DNA from: Biomphalaria glabrata
Taxonomy: Eukaryota; Mollusca; Gastropoda; Planorbidae
Reading direction: 5' to 3'
Length of the DNA stretch: 64,000 nucleotides
Assembly: GCF_947242115.1 (NCBI RefSeq)
Contig: NC_074721.1
Coordinates: forward strand, 6,560,501 to 6,624,500
Shown: positions 1 through 12,066 of the stretch, piece by piece
Layout: every line of letters starts with the position of its first letter
How positions within the stretch are numbered: position 1 is the first letter of the stretch
Translations under genes and position numbers: made by a program
Notes under the pieces: generated by a model
Told to the model about the DNA's origin: nothing
The model's input: the letters and a program-made list of their open reading frames with translations, nothing else
The model's database searches: none

Positions 1-232
1 TTTTATGTTCTTATTTGATTTATAGAAATTTTCCTAATGCTTTGTAGGATTTTTTTTTATAGTTTCATCAATATGTGGATTCCATGACAGTTTTTCATTT
101 ATTATGACACCTAGGTATTTGGCGTTTTAGTTGTTTTTGTTACTCTTAATAACTGACATTTTTCTGGGTGAAAGTCATGCTCCAATTTGATTGCCATTTC
201 AGTAATTCATCTAATTCTCTTTGTAGCAAGCA
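1..232 (-). mobile_element. LINE fragment, reverse transcriptase 3' part
   Basis: Read on the minus strand, this stretch gives a run resembling ELDELLKWQSNWSM and, after a frame change, KYLGVIINEKLSWNPHI. These are the segments after the catalytic core of CR1/Jockey-type LINE reverse transcriptases (the L-x-x-W-x-x-x-W and K-Y-L-G-V-x-I blocks). At least one frame change makes it a dead fragment. It runs off the left edge, so its full extent is unknown. Confidence 0.75.
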
Positions 233-420
233 AAGATAAAAGAATGTCTGCCATGTTGTCTTCGCCACAGATCCAGAAGCCAAGGTTCCTGTACAACTTT
301 GAAAAAAAAAAACACACACACAAACGCAAACAAAAAAAGCATTAAAAAAAAGCAGCAGTTGCAGTTAGAAAATTCTAGCTGGGGAAAAATATTATGTAAT
401 ACTTTCAGGGAATTAGTGTT

Positions 421-592
421 TGTTTGTTTGACATGTTTCGGATGTTCCTTCTGAGTTGAAGATAGTTTACTTCCTAGTCCAAACCTTCCGCAGGACGACG
501 GGGGATGGGAGCGGGCAGGGTTTGAACCCGGGACCATCGATAAAATAAACAGCCCAGCGCACAAACCGCACGACCAGGCAGCCATCCACTTA
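421..592 (-). repeat. tRNA-headed SINE, family 2
   Basis: The minus strand starts with GGCTGCCTGGTCGTGCGGTT and contains a B-box-like GGTTCAAAC element, followed by a conserved block about cccgctcccatcccccgtcg and a tail ending in GAAACATGT. The same unit recurs at 16258 (+), 19765 (+), 20886 (+) and 45615 (-). No intact tRNA can be folded from it. Confidence 0.8.
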
Positions 593-594
593 AT

Positions 595-775
595 GGTCTA
601 GTAATAGTGACAAGGAATTAAAATGTCATGCAAAAAGTGACAGGGGATTAAAGGTGTGGTGAGAATGACAGGGAATTAAAATGTCTGGTAATAATGACAA
701 GAAATCAAAGGTTTGGTAAATGTGACAAGCAATAAAAGGTCTGGTAAAATTGTCACATGATTAGAATTGGAATAA
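595..775. repeat. degenerate minisatellite, about 32-bp unit
   Basis: Five to six imperfect copies of a unit like tggtaatagtgacaaggaat followed by taaaatgtc. Copies differ in length and several bases, so the array is old or inactive. Confidence 0.6.
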
Positions 776-1299
776 AATTGACAAAAATTACAGTGTTAAT
801 AATTCCTATTACAATTGCAAGTGTTCGGAAAGCCAGACACAAGGGTGGCATGTGACCACATTATGATGTCCACAAGTTTACTCTGAGCTAATTAATTTTA
901 TTTTAAATATTTTTCTCAAACTCAAATTTGGCAGCATGACCAATTATACCAAATGGCAGACAGACTCTCAATACTGACAGAAATGTTATTCAAAGGTGTT
1001 TAAAGATACAAATTTCAGAGTTAGATCTAGACACACACGAGACTCCTACTAAATTTACATCCATCCCCTCCTATATTGTATGTGTTTTTTTAAAGAACTA
1101 GTAACTTTGTCCCTCGGTATATTTTTGTGAGAAATTAGGTCTGAATTCTGATGAGTTCAGATTATATAAAATATAATAATAATTTAATAATAATTAAATT
1201 AATATTTTAAAAAATTATTATTTGTATAGCCTTCCCCCTGCACCTCGTTTGATTGGGCGCCATCGCACTATTCTACACAGGACATGGACGGACTGTTCA

Positions 1300-1868
1300 A
1301 AGAGAAAAGATTTCTTCCGCCAGTAGCGGCAAGGGAAGAACATAGCCGAGTGTTATAGAGTATAGACCAAGGGAAAGATTTCTTCCGCCAGTAGCGGCAA
1401 GGGAAGAAAATAGCCGAGTGTTATAGAGTATAGACCAAGGGAAAGATTTCTTCCGCCAGTAGCGGCAAGTGAAGAAAATAGCCGAGTTAAAATGTTATAG
1501 AGTATAGACCAAGGGAAAGATTTCTTCCGCCAGTAGCGGCAAGGGAAGAAAATAGCCGAGTGTTATAGAGTATAGACCAAGAGAAAGATTTCTTCCGCCA
1601 GTAGCGGCAAGTGAAGAAAATAGCCGAGTTAAAATGTTATAGAGTATAGACCAAGGGAAAGATTTCTTCCGCCAGTAGCGGCAAGGGAAGAAAATAGCCG
1701 AGTGTTATAGAGTATAGACCAAGAGAAAGATTTCTTCCGCCAGTAGCGGCAAGGGAAGAAAATAGCCGAGTGTTATAGAGTATAGACCAAGAGAAAGATT
1801 TCTTCCGCCAGTAGCGGCAAGTGAAGAAAATAGCCGAGTTAAAATGTTATAGAGTATAGACCAAGGGA
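1300..1868. repeat. 68/74-bp tandem array with hairpin core, 8 copies
   Basis: Copies start at about 1311, 1379, 1447, 1521, 1589, 1663, 1731 and 1799, spaced 68 or 74 bp. The 74-bp units carry six extra bases after agccgagt. Each unit holds an imperfect inverted repeat, TTTCTTCC-GCC against GGC-GGGAAGAAA, around a short loop. It abuts the LTR-like stretch that follows, so it may be an expanded part of that element. Confidence 0.9.
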
Positions 1869-1869
1869 A

Positions 1870-2060
1870 AGAGATGTGTCCTTTGACCTTCTGATAATTG
1901 GTGTGTGGACCTGGAGCAACACAAGGAAGTGTGTTGGTGAAAAGTTAATAGACAGAAAGGACAGGTGAACCTAGGGACTAGACTCGTGTGAACCCAACGA
2001 TTGAAAGTGACAGTTTGTGTTATTATAATCAACTTCCATAATCTGTTTCTTTCTATCCTC
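1870..2060 (+). repeat. LTR-like fossil fragment
   Basis: Contains the block gacctggagcaacac then ggaagtgtgt. The same block lies in the solo LTR at 10983-11848 (near 11550) and, inverted, near 35570. No coding part is present. I read it as a decayed LTR fragment; its boundaries are uncertain. Confidence 0.4.
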
Positions 2061-2370
2061 ATTTAGTTTAAACAAATGTGAGTCACTGTACTGGCCAACC
2101 ACTATATCCTCTGATTTATTAAATCATATAACCTCACTAATAGATGTATTTGTTAAATCTACTAAAATGAATGTTGCGTCGACACTTTAATAGAGTAGCA
2201 CAGAAAAAAAACTAAAACTGATGTGCTTGAAATATGAGTCTAGTTGTCGTAAGGGGAATCTAGAGATGTGCTTTGTTTTACAAGTTTCAGAGATTCCTTC
2301 AAAAATGAAGATTGTTATGTCCAAACAGGAGCGGGCAGGTAAAAACTACACAACTAGAATTAACCGAACA
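2061..2370. other. no recognisable feature
   Basis: AT-rich DNA with short interrupted reading frames. I see no gene, repeat or regulatory site here. Confidence 0.5.
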
Positions 2371-2373
2371 TAA

Positions 2374-2636
2374 AGGTGCGCTGTGGCTGAGTCGTTAAGT
2401 GCTCGACTTCTGAACCTAGGGTCCTGGGTTCGAATCTCCGTGAAGACATGAGATTTGGAATTTCGGGGATTTTTGGGGCGCCCCTGAGTCCACCCAACTC
2501 TAATGGGTACCTGACTTTAGTTGGGGAAAGTAAATGCTGTTGGTCGTTGTGTGGGCCACACGACACCCTGCTTGGTAACCTCAACTGCCCCATAGATCGC
2601 AAAGTCGGAAAGGAGAACTTTACTTACTTTACTCAT
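2374..2636 (+). repeat. tRNA-headed SINE, family 1
   Basis: Begins with the tRNA-like head gtgcgctgtggctgag, has a B-box (gggttcgaatc), the body with gagtccacccaactctaatg, and ends in ggagaactttacttacttta. Other copies lie at about 10728, 16620, 23338, 43198, 48208 and 51418 (all -) and 31629 (+). It is the most frequent interspersed repeat in the window. Confidence 0.9.
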
Positions 2637-2639
2637 AAC

Positions 2640-3530
2640 AGAAGCCACAATCAATTCGTAAATACAGACATCTCCATAGAATCTCGCAATTCCAAGATCT
2701 CTATTGAACGACCTTTTCATTGACACACATTCAAACTTCGTTCCCATTCTCACTGTCTCATATTCAGCAAGTCGAAAGTTATGAGTTCAGTAATTCAGTC
2801 ATTGGAGAACCATTTTATCGTTTCATTTCTGAGCCACTGGTTTGAGATCAAGGCTGGTCAGTGACGACTTATCCGTTATAACAACACATTTACGTAACCA
2901 GGGCTAATCGTCAAAGTCACGTGACCCACGTATTGATAAACTCTCGCGTTTAGCTTTCATTCACTTTAAAATTCACGCGCAATTACTCGTGAAAGCTCGC
3001 AAAGTTAATCTTTATTGATAATGTTTTCCTTGAGGGTTAATCTGGCCATTAAAAAAATATTTGTTTTGAAATGTTGCCAACAACTGATGTCGAGATCCAG
3101 CAATACAATTTAAAACATTTTTTTTATTTAAATCAATATCCTGGGCATGAATGAGTCTAGTGAGTCACGTGGCATCAGATTGAATTTGAATGTAGTGCCT
3201 AGAGGTAAACCATGGTTTTATGCAGTATACTAGAGAGGAAATGATTAAAATGTGTACAATGGAATATTTGGATTAGAGAAATGTTGTCCATAACTCCTTT
3301 TTTGAAGATAAATTCAGTGTATTGAGTGATTGGAATCAAAGGTAACTGGAAATAATGCAGATATTTTCTTTTTAGTTTATATTAATTAAAAGTTTACATG
3401 ATCTGGAAATTTAGTGAAATAGGCCTACAAAGATAAATAGTTATTCAAAATGTTTAAGCTTTTTTATTTCGTTTAAAAATAAGTACCTAGCACTTTACAA
3501 TAGACTACTCAAGACATATCTAGATATATC
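2640..3530. other. no recognisable feature
   Basis: AT-rich unique-looking DNA with only short open frames lacking coding character. Nothing supportable was found. Confidence 0.5.
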
Positions 3531-3531
3531 A

Positions 3532-4350
3532 CTTCTTCTTCTTCTTCCTCGTTCTCATTATTATATTGGAGTGTTCAGATGACTAGAGCAATGACATAAA
3601 CTTGGCAGCGGTTTCCAAATCAGGGCTCTGTCTCTCTCTTTAGTTTTCTTTCTAAATGGCTGTTTTGGGGCCAGTGTCTTGTTCGGGCCTATTGATAAAG
3701 AATACATCAATTTGAAGGACATGGTCAGAATTCTCTGTGGACCATCCATTTGCTAGTTCCAATATTGAGCTTCCGGAACATATCCTGTCTCATTCTGCTG
3801 TGTCCAGTTCGGAAAGATTAGACGTTAATCATTTCGGGATAACTTATAATAAAGTTCGTCCATCGTGGTTCGATGATGACCACTTTGTCATCCAGGGAAC
3901 TGAGGGCTGTTCACTAGGGTTTTATGCCTCCTGATGTGGCTGGTGAGACCTATGTGAGCCCGGAATGTTCGGCCGCACACTGGGCAAGTTATTCCAGCTG
4001 GAGCTAGTGTCGTTTGTCTTGCTTTTCTTTTATGGCGTTTTTCTTCTGCCTGCGTTGTTCTTTTCTCCTCAGCAACCTGTGCGCCAGTTTTCACAGCGCG
4101 ACGCCATGATGCTCTGTCATGTGCCTCTGTCTCTGTCTTATAATAATAAATCACTGAATATTCATGTTTAAAATACTTGGCAGATAAAAGCTGGATAGTT
4201 CTGTCGAGCATAGCTAGGTATCCGTGTTTTCGGGTACAGGAATACAACGTGAGACCCCCATCGATAAGTTCAGTGTGACTGAACCCAAATTGAGCCCATT
4301 TGTCTTTAATGGAGTACATTCCAAAGCAAACAAGACTAAACACAGACAAT
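3532..4350 (-). mobile_element. LINE 3' end with C-terminal C2H2 finger and GAA tail
   Basis: The minus-strand frame at 3888-4349 encodes the end of a LINE ORF2 product. An HDRASWRRAVKTGAQVAEE block, typical of the last part of mollusc LINE polyproteins, is followed by a Lys/Glu-rich linker and a C2H2 finger (C-P-V-C-G-R-T-F then H-I-R-R-H). Downstream (3532-3887) is a 3' UTR ending in a GAA microsatellite, the expected 3' tail. The 22930-23090 stretch repeats part of the same UTR. It is a 5'-truncated dead copy. Confidence 0.8.
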
Positions 4351-4530
4351 TCTCAAGATTCGGGTCATTTGAAATGTCAATGTTTGGTCAACCATATCAT
4401 TGGTCTGAATTCCGAGTCACTTGCTAAATTTTCAGATATTCTGAATGTGTTTCGTTCGTCGCTAATATAGGAACCAGTAAAAAAAATTGTCCTAACGGTC
4501 TCAGGACAACAAAAACCAAAATCCTGACAA

Positions 4531-5115
4531 CAGGGCCGGTCCTACAGATTGCGATGCTATATGCGAAACAGATTGCGCGGGACAGAGTCTGTCTAGGGAT
4601 AAGGATAATAATTGAAAATTAAGATTTTGTATTAGAAAATAAATTTTATTCATACTTTACTAAGTACAAAATCACTGTCAAATTAGATAGTAGTTTTCCA
4701 ACAAAACCGATAAACATACAGATCTGCTTTTTAGATTTACTATCGACAAGCAAAATATCGCTTTGGGGATTTTTTTAAGAAGTCGAGATAGATTTAGATC
4801 TATATTTGTATGCCAGTGACTATTAGTTTTAACCGCGAGTAGGTTTGGTGTTTTCCATATTGAATGACACCTCGAAAAGTCAATTTTAACTGTTTTTTAA
4901 TGAGATTTGCATGAGGTTTCAGAAGATTTTAATAATTTCATTAAATTTTCATGACTTTTCTAATATTTTGCAATTTCAGAAGAATTCTAGGAACCCTTTA
5001 ATAATACGTTACAATGGTTTAATTTAGTCATTTACACATAGATTTCGCTCGGGGCCTATGAAAATGCGGGGCCCACTTCGGCAGCATAGGTTGCAGTGGC
5101 GTAAGACCGGTCCTG
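4531..5115. mobile_element. hAT-type non-autonomous element, 585 bp
   Basis: Flanked by a perfect 8-bp target-site duplication CCTGACAA (4523-4530 and 5116-5123). Ends are inverted: CAGGGCCGGTCCTA at the left and TAAGACCGGTCCTG at the right. The interior is AT-rich and shows no transposase frame. Both the 8-bp duplication and the CAG start fit the hAT superfamily. Confidence 0.9.
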
Positions 5116-5123
5116 CCTGACAA

Positions 5124-5673
5124 AATGTTTTACATCAACATTATGGGAGGTTAAAACTGTTTGAAGCCATATTTGCTCAGATCGTTGTTTCTCCAATGCA
5201 GTAGAAAGTCAATTTGAGATGACGAGCTGAAGCTTCCGAGTACTGGTTTCTACATACTTTGATTAGAAGAGACGTCGTCCACCACAGGATCAGGTTGTGT
5301 AACATTTCAAGCATAAAAATTCATACATTTAAAATACATTTTTTATAATACATCAAATTTTTTTAACCATACTAAAATATACTTTTTTTACAATACAGAC
5401 ACATGTAATTTGAGATGAAAGTAAATAAACTGATATAAATTTGTTTTTTTTTGTTTTTATAATTTTAAATAACTTTAATACTAATTAAATCTAATTAGTA
5501 AACATACAACTAGCATATATATTAGATCCACATGTAAAAAGTATATCCTCATTATGTGTACTGTGTAGAAACACTGAGTGAAACAATTTTGTTAGAAAGA
5601 AAAAAAAAATAAGACTTTGACTTTGTGGAGAAGTAGATGAGTACATTATACCACACAAATAATCTCATGGCAG
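5124..5673. other. no recognisable feature
   Basis: AT-rich spacer between the hAT-type element and the 23-bp array. No gene or repeat unit recognised. Confidence 0.5.
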
Positions 5674-8600
5674 TCCATAGAGGTCATGTGCTACACTTCA
5701 TAGAGGTTATGTGCTACACTTCATAGAGGTTATGTGCTACACTTCATAGAGGTTATGTGCTACTAAACTTCATGGAGGTTATGTGCTACACTTCATAGAG
5801 GTCATGTGCTACACTTCATAGAGGTCATGTGCTACACTTCATAGAGGTCATGTGCTACACTTCATAGAGGTCATGTGCTACACTTCATAGAGGTTATGTG
5901 CTACTACACTTCATAGAGGTTATGTGCTACTAAACTTCATGGAGGTTATGTGCTACACTTCATAGAGGTCATGTGCTACACTTCATAGAGGTCATGTGCT
6001 ACACTTCATAGAGGTCATGTGCTACACTTCATAGAGGTTATGTGCTACTACACTTCATAGAGGTTATGTGCAACACTTCATAGAGGTCATATGCTACACT
6101 TCATAGAGGTCATATGCTACACTTCATAGAGGTCATGTGCTACACTTCATAGAGGTTATGTGCTACACTTCATAGAGGTCATATGCTACACTTCATAGTG
6201 GTTATGTGCTACACTTCATAGAGGTCATGTGCTACACTTCATAGAGGTCATGTGCTTCACTTCATAGAGGTCATGTGCTACACTTCATAGAGGTCATGTG
6301 CTACACTTCATGGAGGTCATGTGCTACACTTCATAGTGGTTATGTGCTACACTTCATAGAGGTCATGTGCTACACTTCATAGAGGTCATGTGCTACACTT
6401 CATAGAGGTCATGTGCTACACTTCATAGAGGCTATGTGATACACTTTATAGAGGTCATGTGCTACACTTCATAGTGGTTATGTGCTACACTTCATAGAGG
6501 TCATGTGCTACACTTCATAGTGGTTATGTGCTACACTTCATAGAGGCTATGTGCTACACTTCATAGAGGTCATGTGCTACACTTCATAGAGGTCATATGC
6601 TACACTTCATAGAGGTCACGTGCTTCACTTCATAGAGGTCATGTGCTACACTTCATAGAGGTCATGTGCTGCACTTCATAGAGGTCATGTGCTGCACTTC
6701 ATAGAGGTCATGTGCTTCACTTCATAGAGGTCATGTGCTACACTTCATAGAGGTCATGTGCTACACTTCATAGAGGTCATATGCTACACTTCATAGAGGT
6801 TATGTGCTACACTTCATAGACGTTATGTGCTACACTTCATAGAGGTTATGTGCTACACTTCATAGAGGTCATGTGCTACACTTCATAGAGGTTATGTGCT
6901 ACACTTCATAGAGGTCATGTGCTACACTTCATAGAGGTCATGTGCTACACTTCATAGAGGTCATGTGCTACACTTCATAGAGGTCATGTGCTACACTTCA
7001 TGGAGGTCATGTGCTACACTTCATAGTGGTTATGTGCTACACTTCATAGAGGTCATGTGCTACACTTCATAGAGGTCATGTGCTACACTTCATAGAGGTC
7101 ATGTGCTACACTTCATAGAGGTTATGTGCTACTACACTTCATAGAGGTCATGTGCTACACTTCATAGAGGTTATGTGCTACACTTCATAGAGGTCATGTG
7201 CTACACTTCATAGAGGTTATGTGCTACTACACTTCATAGAGGTTATGTGCTACACTTCATATAGGTCATATGCTACACTTCATAGAGGTCATGTGCTACA
7301 CTTCATAGAGGTTATGTGCTACACGTCATAGAGGTTATGTGCTACACTTCATAGAGGTCATGTGCTACACTTTATAGAGGTCATGTGCTACACTTCATAG
7401 AGGTTATGTGCTACTACACTTCATAGATGTCATGTGCTACACTTCATAGAGGTTATGTGCTACACTTCATAGAGGTCATGTGCTACACTTCATAGAGGTT
7501 ATGTGCTACTACACTTCATAGAGGTTATGTGCTACACTTCATATAGGTCATATGCTACACTTCATAGAGGTCATGTGCTACACTTCATAGAGGTTATGTG
7601 CTACACTTCATAGACGTTATGTGCTACACTTCATAGAGGTTATGTGCTACACTTCATAGAGGTCATGTGCTACACTTCATAGAGGTCATATGCTACACTT
7701 CATAGAGGTTATGTGCTACACTTCATAGACGTTATGTGCTACACTTCATAGAGGTTATGTGCTACACTTCATAGAGGTCATGTGCTACACTTCATAGAGG
7801 TTATGTGCTACACTTCATAGAGGTCATGTGCTACACTTCATAGAGGTCATGTGCTACACTTCATAGAGGTCATGTGCTACACTTCATAGAGGTCATGTGC
7901 TACACTTCATGGAGGTCATGTGCTACACTTCATAGTGGTTATGTGCTACACTTCATAGAGGTCATGTGCTACACTTCATAGAGGTCATGTGCTACACTTC
8001 ATAGAGGTCATGTGCTACACTTCATAGAGGTTATGTGCTACTACACTTCATAGAGGTCATGTGCTACACTTCATAGAGGTTATGTGCTACACTTCATAGA
8101 GGTCATGTGCTACACTTCATAGAGGTTATGTGCTACTACACTTCATAGAGGTTATGTGCTACACTTCATATAGGTCATATGCTACACTTCATAGAGGTCA
8201 TGTGCTACACTTCATAGAGGTTATGTGCTACACGTCATAGAGGTTATGTGCTACACTTCATAGAGGTCATGTGCTACACTTTATAGAGGTCATGTGCTAC
8301 ACTTCATAGAGGTTATGTGCTACTACACTTCATAGATGTCATGTGCTACACTTCATAGAGGTTATGTGCTACACTTCATAGAGGTCATGTGCTACACTTC
8401 ATAGAGGTTATGTGCTACTACACTTCATAGAGGTTATGTGCTACACTTCATATAGGTCATATGCTACACTTCATAGAGGTCATGTGCTACACTTCATAGA
8501 GGTTATGTGCTACACTTCATAGACGTTATGTGCTACACTTCATAGAGGTTATGTGCTACACTTCATAGAGGTCATGTGCTACACTTCATAGAGGTTATGT

Positions 8601-8917
8601 GCTACACTTCATAGAGGTCATGTGCTACACTTCATAGAGGTCATGTGCTACACTTCATAGAGGTCATGTGCTACACTTCATAGAGGTTATGTGCTACACT
8701 TCATAGAGGTTATGTGCTACACTTCATAGAGGTTATGTGCTACACTTCATAGAGGTCATGTGCTACACTTCATAGAGGTTATGTGCTACACTTCATAGAG
8801 GTCATGTGCTACACTTCATAGAGGTCATGTTCTACACTTCATAGAGGTTATGTGCTACACTTCATAGAGGTCATGTGCTACACTTCATAGAGGTCATGTG
8901 CTACACTTCCTAGAGAC
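5674..8917. repeat. 3.2-kb minisatellite of 23-bp units with higher-order structure
   Basis: About 140 copies of ctacacttcatagaggtcat plus gtg, with variants: gtcatg or gttatg, a 26-bp form with an extra cta, and rare marks such as catatagg, agacgtt and cacgtcat. The rare marks recur exactly 909 bp apart (7261/8170, 7543/8452, 7001/7910, 6821/7730, 7615/8524), showing a duplicated higher-order block. No frame stays open, so it is not coding. Confidence 0.95.
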
Positions 8918-8925
8918 ATGCAATA

Positions 8926-9072
8926 TCTCAAGTCATAATTGCATTTTCTTTCATCAAAAAGCAGCAAACTTATTTTAATTTTTATGGCTTAAAATTCTCT
9001 GCTTTGTATCTGTACAATATAAATAGAGCCATTTATTTTTTTTTTTTTTTTGAAACACCAAATTTTAGGCGA
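8926..9072. repeat. duplicated segment, copy 1
   Basis: From tgcaatatctcaagtcataa through a poly-T run to aaacaccaaattttaggc, this is near-identical to 9886-10040. A second duplicated segment, tgtacagtcatgttatgata and onward, lies at 9819-9889 and 10132-10202. Confidence 0.85.
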
Positions 9073-9094
9073 AAGAAAACCAAATTATTATTAC

Positions 9095-9586
9095 TGTAAC
9101 AACATGCTGATGGTACGATGTGTTGTTATGCCGGGGATTTTACTTGAATTCAATAGTTAAAAAAAAATGACGATCTAGAATCACAATTAACGATTCTTTG
9201 ATAAAACAAAACTCTGGAACTTTATTTAAATACAACGTAAGTACAGCTTATGTACAAATTACAAATCAATGAGCATAAAACATATTACAAAGGCTTTTCA
9301 AACAGAGCTCTTAGAAACGTGACTGTCTACTAACCAATTATTTTATCGACTGGCCTTACTTTCTTACTCTCGCCAATTCTCTGGCGCTAACTCTTTTAAA
9401 AAAATGTCTTTGTTTAATTTCAAATCAACCAATAGATTTCAAACATCATAATCACGTCCCTTGGGTAAATCCTGACGTGCTGTCAAGTGTCTAAATTTGA
9501 GGGGTAAATCCCGAGGCTCATGTCGAGGGCTTATATTTCTTTCAAATGTGAAATGTACACACAATTCTATAATGTAATCTGTGACA
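9095..9586 (-). mobile_element. solo LTR, family 1 copy 1 (fossil)
   Basis: 492 bp beginning TGTAACA and ending TGTGACA, flanked by a perfect 5-bp duplication ATTAC (9090-9094 and 9587-9591). It matches 12067-12556 closely along its length. No internal coding region adjoins it, so it is a solo LTR left by recombination. Orientation is uncertain; a polyadenylation-like tttatt suggests minus. Confidence 0.85.
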
Positions 9587-9639
9587 ATTACTAACACACA
9601 ATAGCCAAAATGTCAAATATTTTTTTTTTTGTCATTTTT

Positions 9640-9765
9640 TTTTTTTAAAGGAAACCTCGGAATTTGCGCTAATCAGTTTTAGCTTTATCATCATAGGAAT
9701 CATTGGGCCTTAGGCCTCTTTTCTTTGCCTCTTTTGTGGGTTTTTTTTTTTTTTTTTTTTTTTTG
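9640..9765. repeat. dispersed repeat shared with 59780-59910
   Basis: The run gaatttgcgcta ... ttttagctttatcatcatag ... gggcctta is repeated near 59790. In the second place it lies beside a LINE tail on the minus strand, so it may be a LINE 3' UTR piece. Confidence 0.6.
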
Positions 9766-9885
9766 TCAATTAAATTTATTGAAACTAATACTTGTTGCCA
9801 ACCAAATAAATGTCCTTGTACAGTCATGTTATGATATTAATTCATGTATTATAACTAGTGAATATATACCGTAATATTAAAAAGC

Positions 9886-10202
9886 AATGCAATATCTCAA
9901 GTCATAATTGCATTTTCTTTCATCAAAAAGCAGCAAACTTATTTTAATTTTTATGGCTTAAAATTCTCTGCTTTGTATCTGTACAATATAAATAGAGCCA
10001 TTTATTTTTTTATTTTTTTTTGAAACACCAAATTTTAGGCAAATACAAAATTTAATACAAAACCATCAGTCCATCAACTTTATGAAACATATTGTTACAA
10101 ATGACCTGTGACAGGAGGACGTTAACGTTTTGTACAGTCATGTTATGATATTAATTCATGTATTATAACTAGTGAATATATACCGTAATATTAAAAAGCA
10201 AA
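9886..10202. repeat. duplicated segments, copy 2, with LTR start inside
   Basis: 9886-10040 repeats 8926-9072 and 10132-10202 repeats 9819-9889. Between them, 10052-10125 repeats 10945-11015, which spans the start of the solo LTR at 10983. The pattern shows local template-switching or serial duplication rather than one insertion. Confidence 0.8.
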
Positions 10203-10725
10203 AAGAAATATGCAACTTTTTTGACATAGCATTTTCACATTGTCTAAAGACTTTACATTATTCTTATTAGTAGTGGTGGTAGTAGTACTAGTATGACTAT
10301 TATTATTATTACTATTAAAAATCTAATATGTTGGAATTTAGTGTGATACTTTATTAACGTCTTAAGAGTTATTGTCCTTTAACAGATTTTATATAACAAA
10401 AATGTGATTTACATCGCTTTGTTCTTTATCTCTTTTGATAAATATACCAGTAAAATAATATTAACAAGATAACAAAGAGAGTTTGTTTTATCACACAAAC
10501 TCAGAGGCGGCCCCCATTGAATTCACCAATGGACCAGGAACATTCAATCCAAAGCCATAGTCTTGCATTGATAGTTTAAAAGGAAAAAAAATCATTGGGC
10601 ACTAAAATGTTAATAATAAAATTAAAATAAATATTCTCTTTTAAAGTTTAAGTATTTCAAAATGAAATTTTTCAAACATAAGCACTTTTGAATTACAAGC
10701 TGTTGTTTTTTATATATTCATTAAG
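10203..10725. other. no recognisable feature
   Basis: AT-rich DNA with short tandem triplets (tattattatt). No gene seen. Confidence 0.5.
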
Positions 10726-10727
10726 TA

Positions 10728-10915
10728 AAGTGTCTCTTTCAGTCCTAGTGATGTATGGGGCAGATGATATTAAGGTCATCTGTTTCTATGGCCCACGAAT
10801 AACGAGGGTGTCATGTGGCCAGCATAACGACCAACCACCTTTACTTTTCCACAACTAATGTCTTGTACTCATTTGAGCTGGGTGGACTCGATGGCGCCCT
10901 GAAGATCACCCTGAA
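10728..10915 (-). repeat. SINE family 1, truncated
   Basis: Body part of the family-1 SINE (gggcagatgat ... gtgtcatgtggccagcat ... gagctgggtggactc), lacking the tRNA-like head. Diverged, hence old. Confidence 0.75.
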
Positions 10916-10982
10916 GATGATGACATCAACTTCAATAAATAGTAATACAAAACCATCAGTCCATCAACTTTATGAAACATAT

Positions 10983-11848
10983 TGTTACAAATGACCAGTG
11001 ACAGGAAGAGGTTAACGTGTGACCCCGACGAGATAACACAGCAGCGGGTGTTCCCTGGAATGTACATGTATAAACAAAGACAGGATGTGACGTGTCCTTA
11101 CGTGTTATTCCAGAAGATACTAGCAATGTCCAGTGACAGATAGAGGTCACAACTTGTGACCCCGGCAAGGTGACACTACAGCCGATGTTTTCTGGAATCT
11201 ACATGTATAAACAAAGACAGGATGTGACGTTTCTTCACGTGTTATTCCAGAGGATACTAGCCGTGTTTGTGCAACTTTGGACAAGCGATTAGGGACTCTA
11301 TATAAGCCAGAGAGTTAATGTGAAAGTCAGTCGTGAATGAGTCGTCGGTACTGTTGTCTACTGTGCGAGACAGTAGAAGAGAGATGTGTACGACTCGATG
11401 CATGTTAACTAGGGTAGAGTTAACTGGAGTGGACTACTGTCGTTAAAGCGAACTACAGTGGACTTGAGCCGTTACAGTCGATACAGTCGATGTAAGACGT
11501 GTGCGGCTCTGATTCGGTAGATTTGAGTACGACGTGGTTCAGCTTTGGGAGACCTGGAGCGACACTGGGAAGTGTGTCGTTGGTCTGTTCTGTGGAATAC
11601 GGCTCGATGCAAGTTGAGAAGAGATGAATTGCAACGAAGTGAAGAGATGAATTGCAACGAAGTATATCTAACTGTAAACTGACAGATATTGTACAGTCTT
11701 CTACGCTACATGTTACAGTAACGAATTGTTAGAGTTAATAGTCATTAAATTTATATGAAACTGAAAGTTTAGTCGTCAAGTTCTTAGCTGTGTTTTTATT
11801 TGTGTGCCAACTAATACATCTAGCCGGAAGATTCAGAAATACGTAACA
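10983..11848 (+). mobile_element. solo LTR, family 2 (fossil), 866 bp
   Basis: Starts TGTTAC and ends GTAACA, a 6-bp perfect inverted terminus. The upstream part holds a 137-bp tandem duplication (tacatgtataaacaaagaca at 11063 and 11200). A TATA-like tctatataagcc lies at about 11297 and an ATTAAA signal at about 11744, giving a U3-R-U5 layout on the + strand. I could not find a clean target duplication. No gag or pol sequence adjoins it. Confidence 0.7.
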
Positions 11849-12066
11849 ATGTATATACACATAAACACCAGTCCAGGAAGCAACGTCCAAACTTCCTGGA
11901 CCGGGAGCAAGACCTCACTAACTAGCACACATCTCTCTCTCACATTCAAAGAAGACGTAACCATTCAGTTCATAACACTTGCTGACTGTTCACATTCATA
12001 ACCTGGGCCTGTACATAAACAAAGGGATGTAACTATCATACACAATCAAAGTAACATTATTCTCGC

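Noticed and set aside
2374-2450. tRNA gene-like sequence with a B-box
   Set aside because: It is the head of a SINE found in eight places; it lacks a paired acceptor stem and an anticodon arm I could support.
5674-8917. Possible CRISPR-like array of regular 23-bp repeats
   Set aside because: Repeats abut directly with no unique spacers, there are no cas genes, and the context is eukaryotic.
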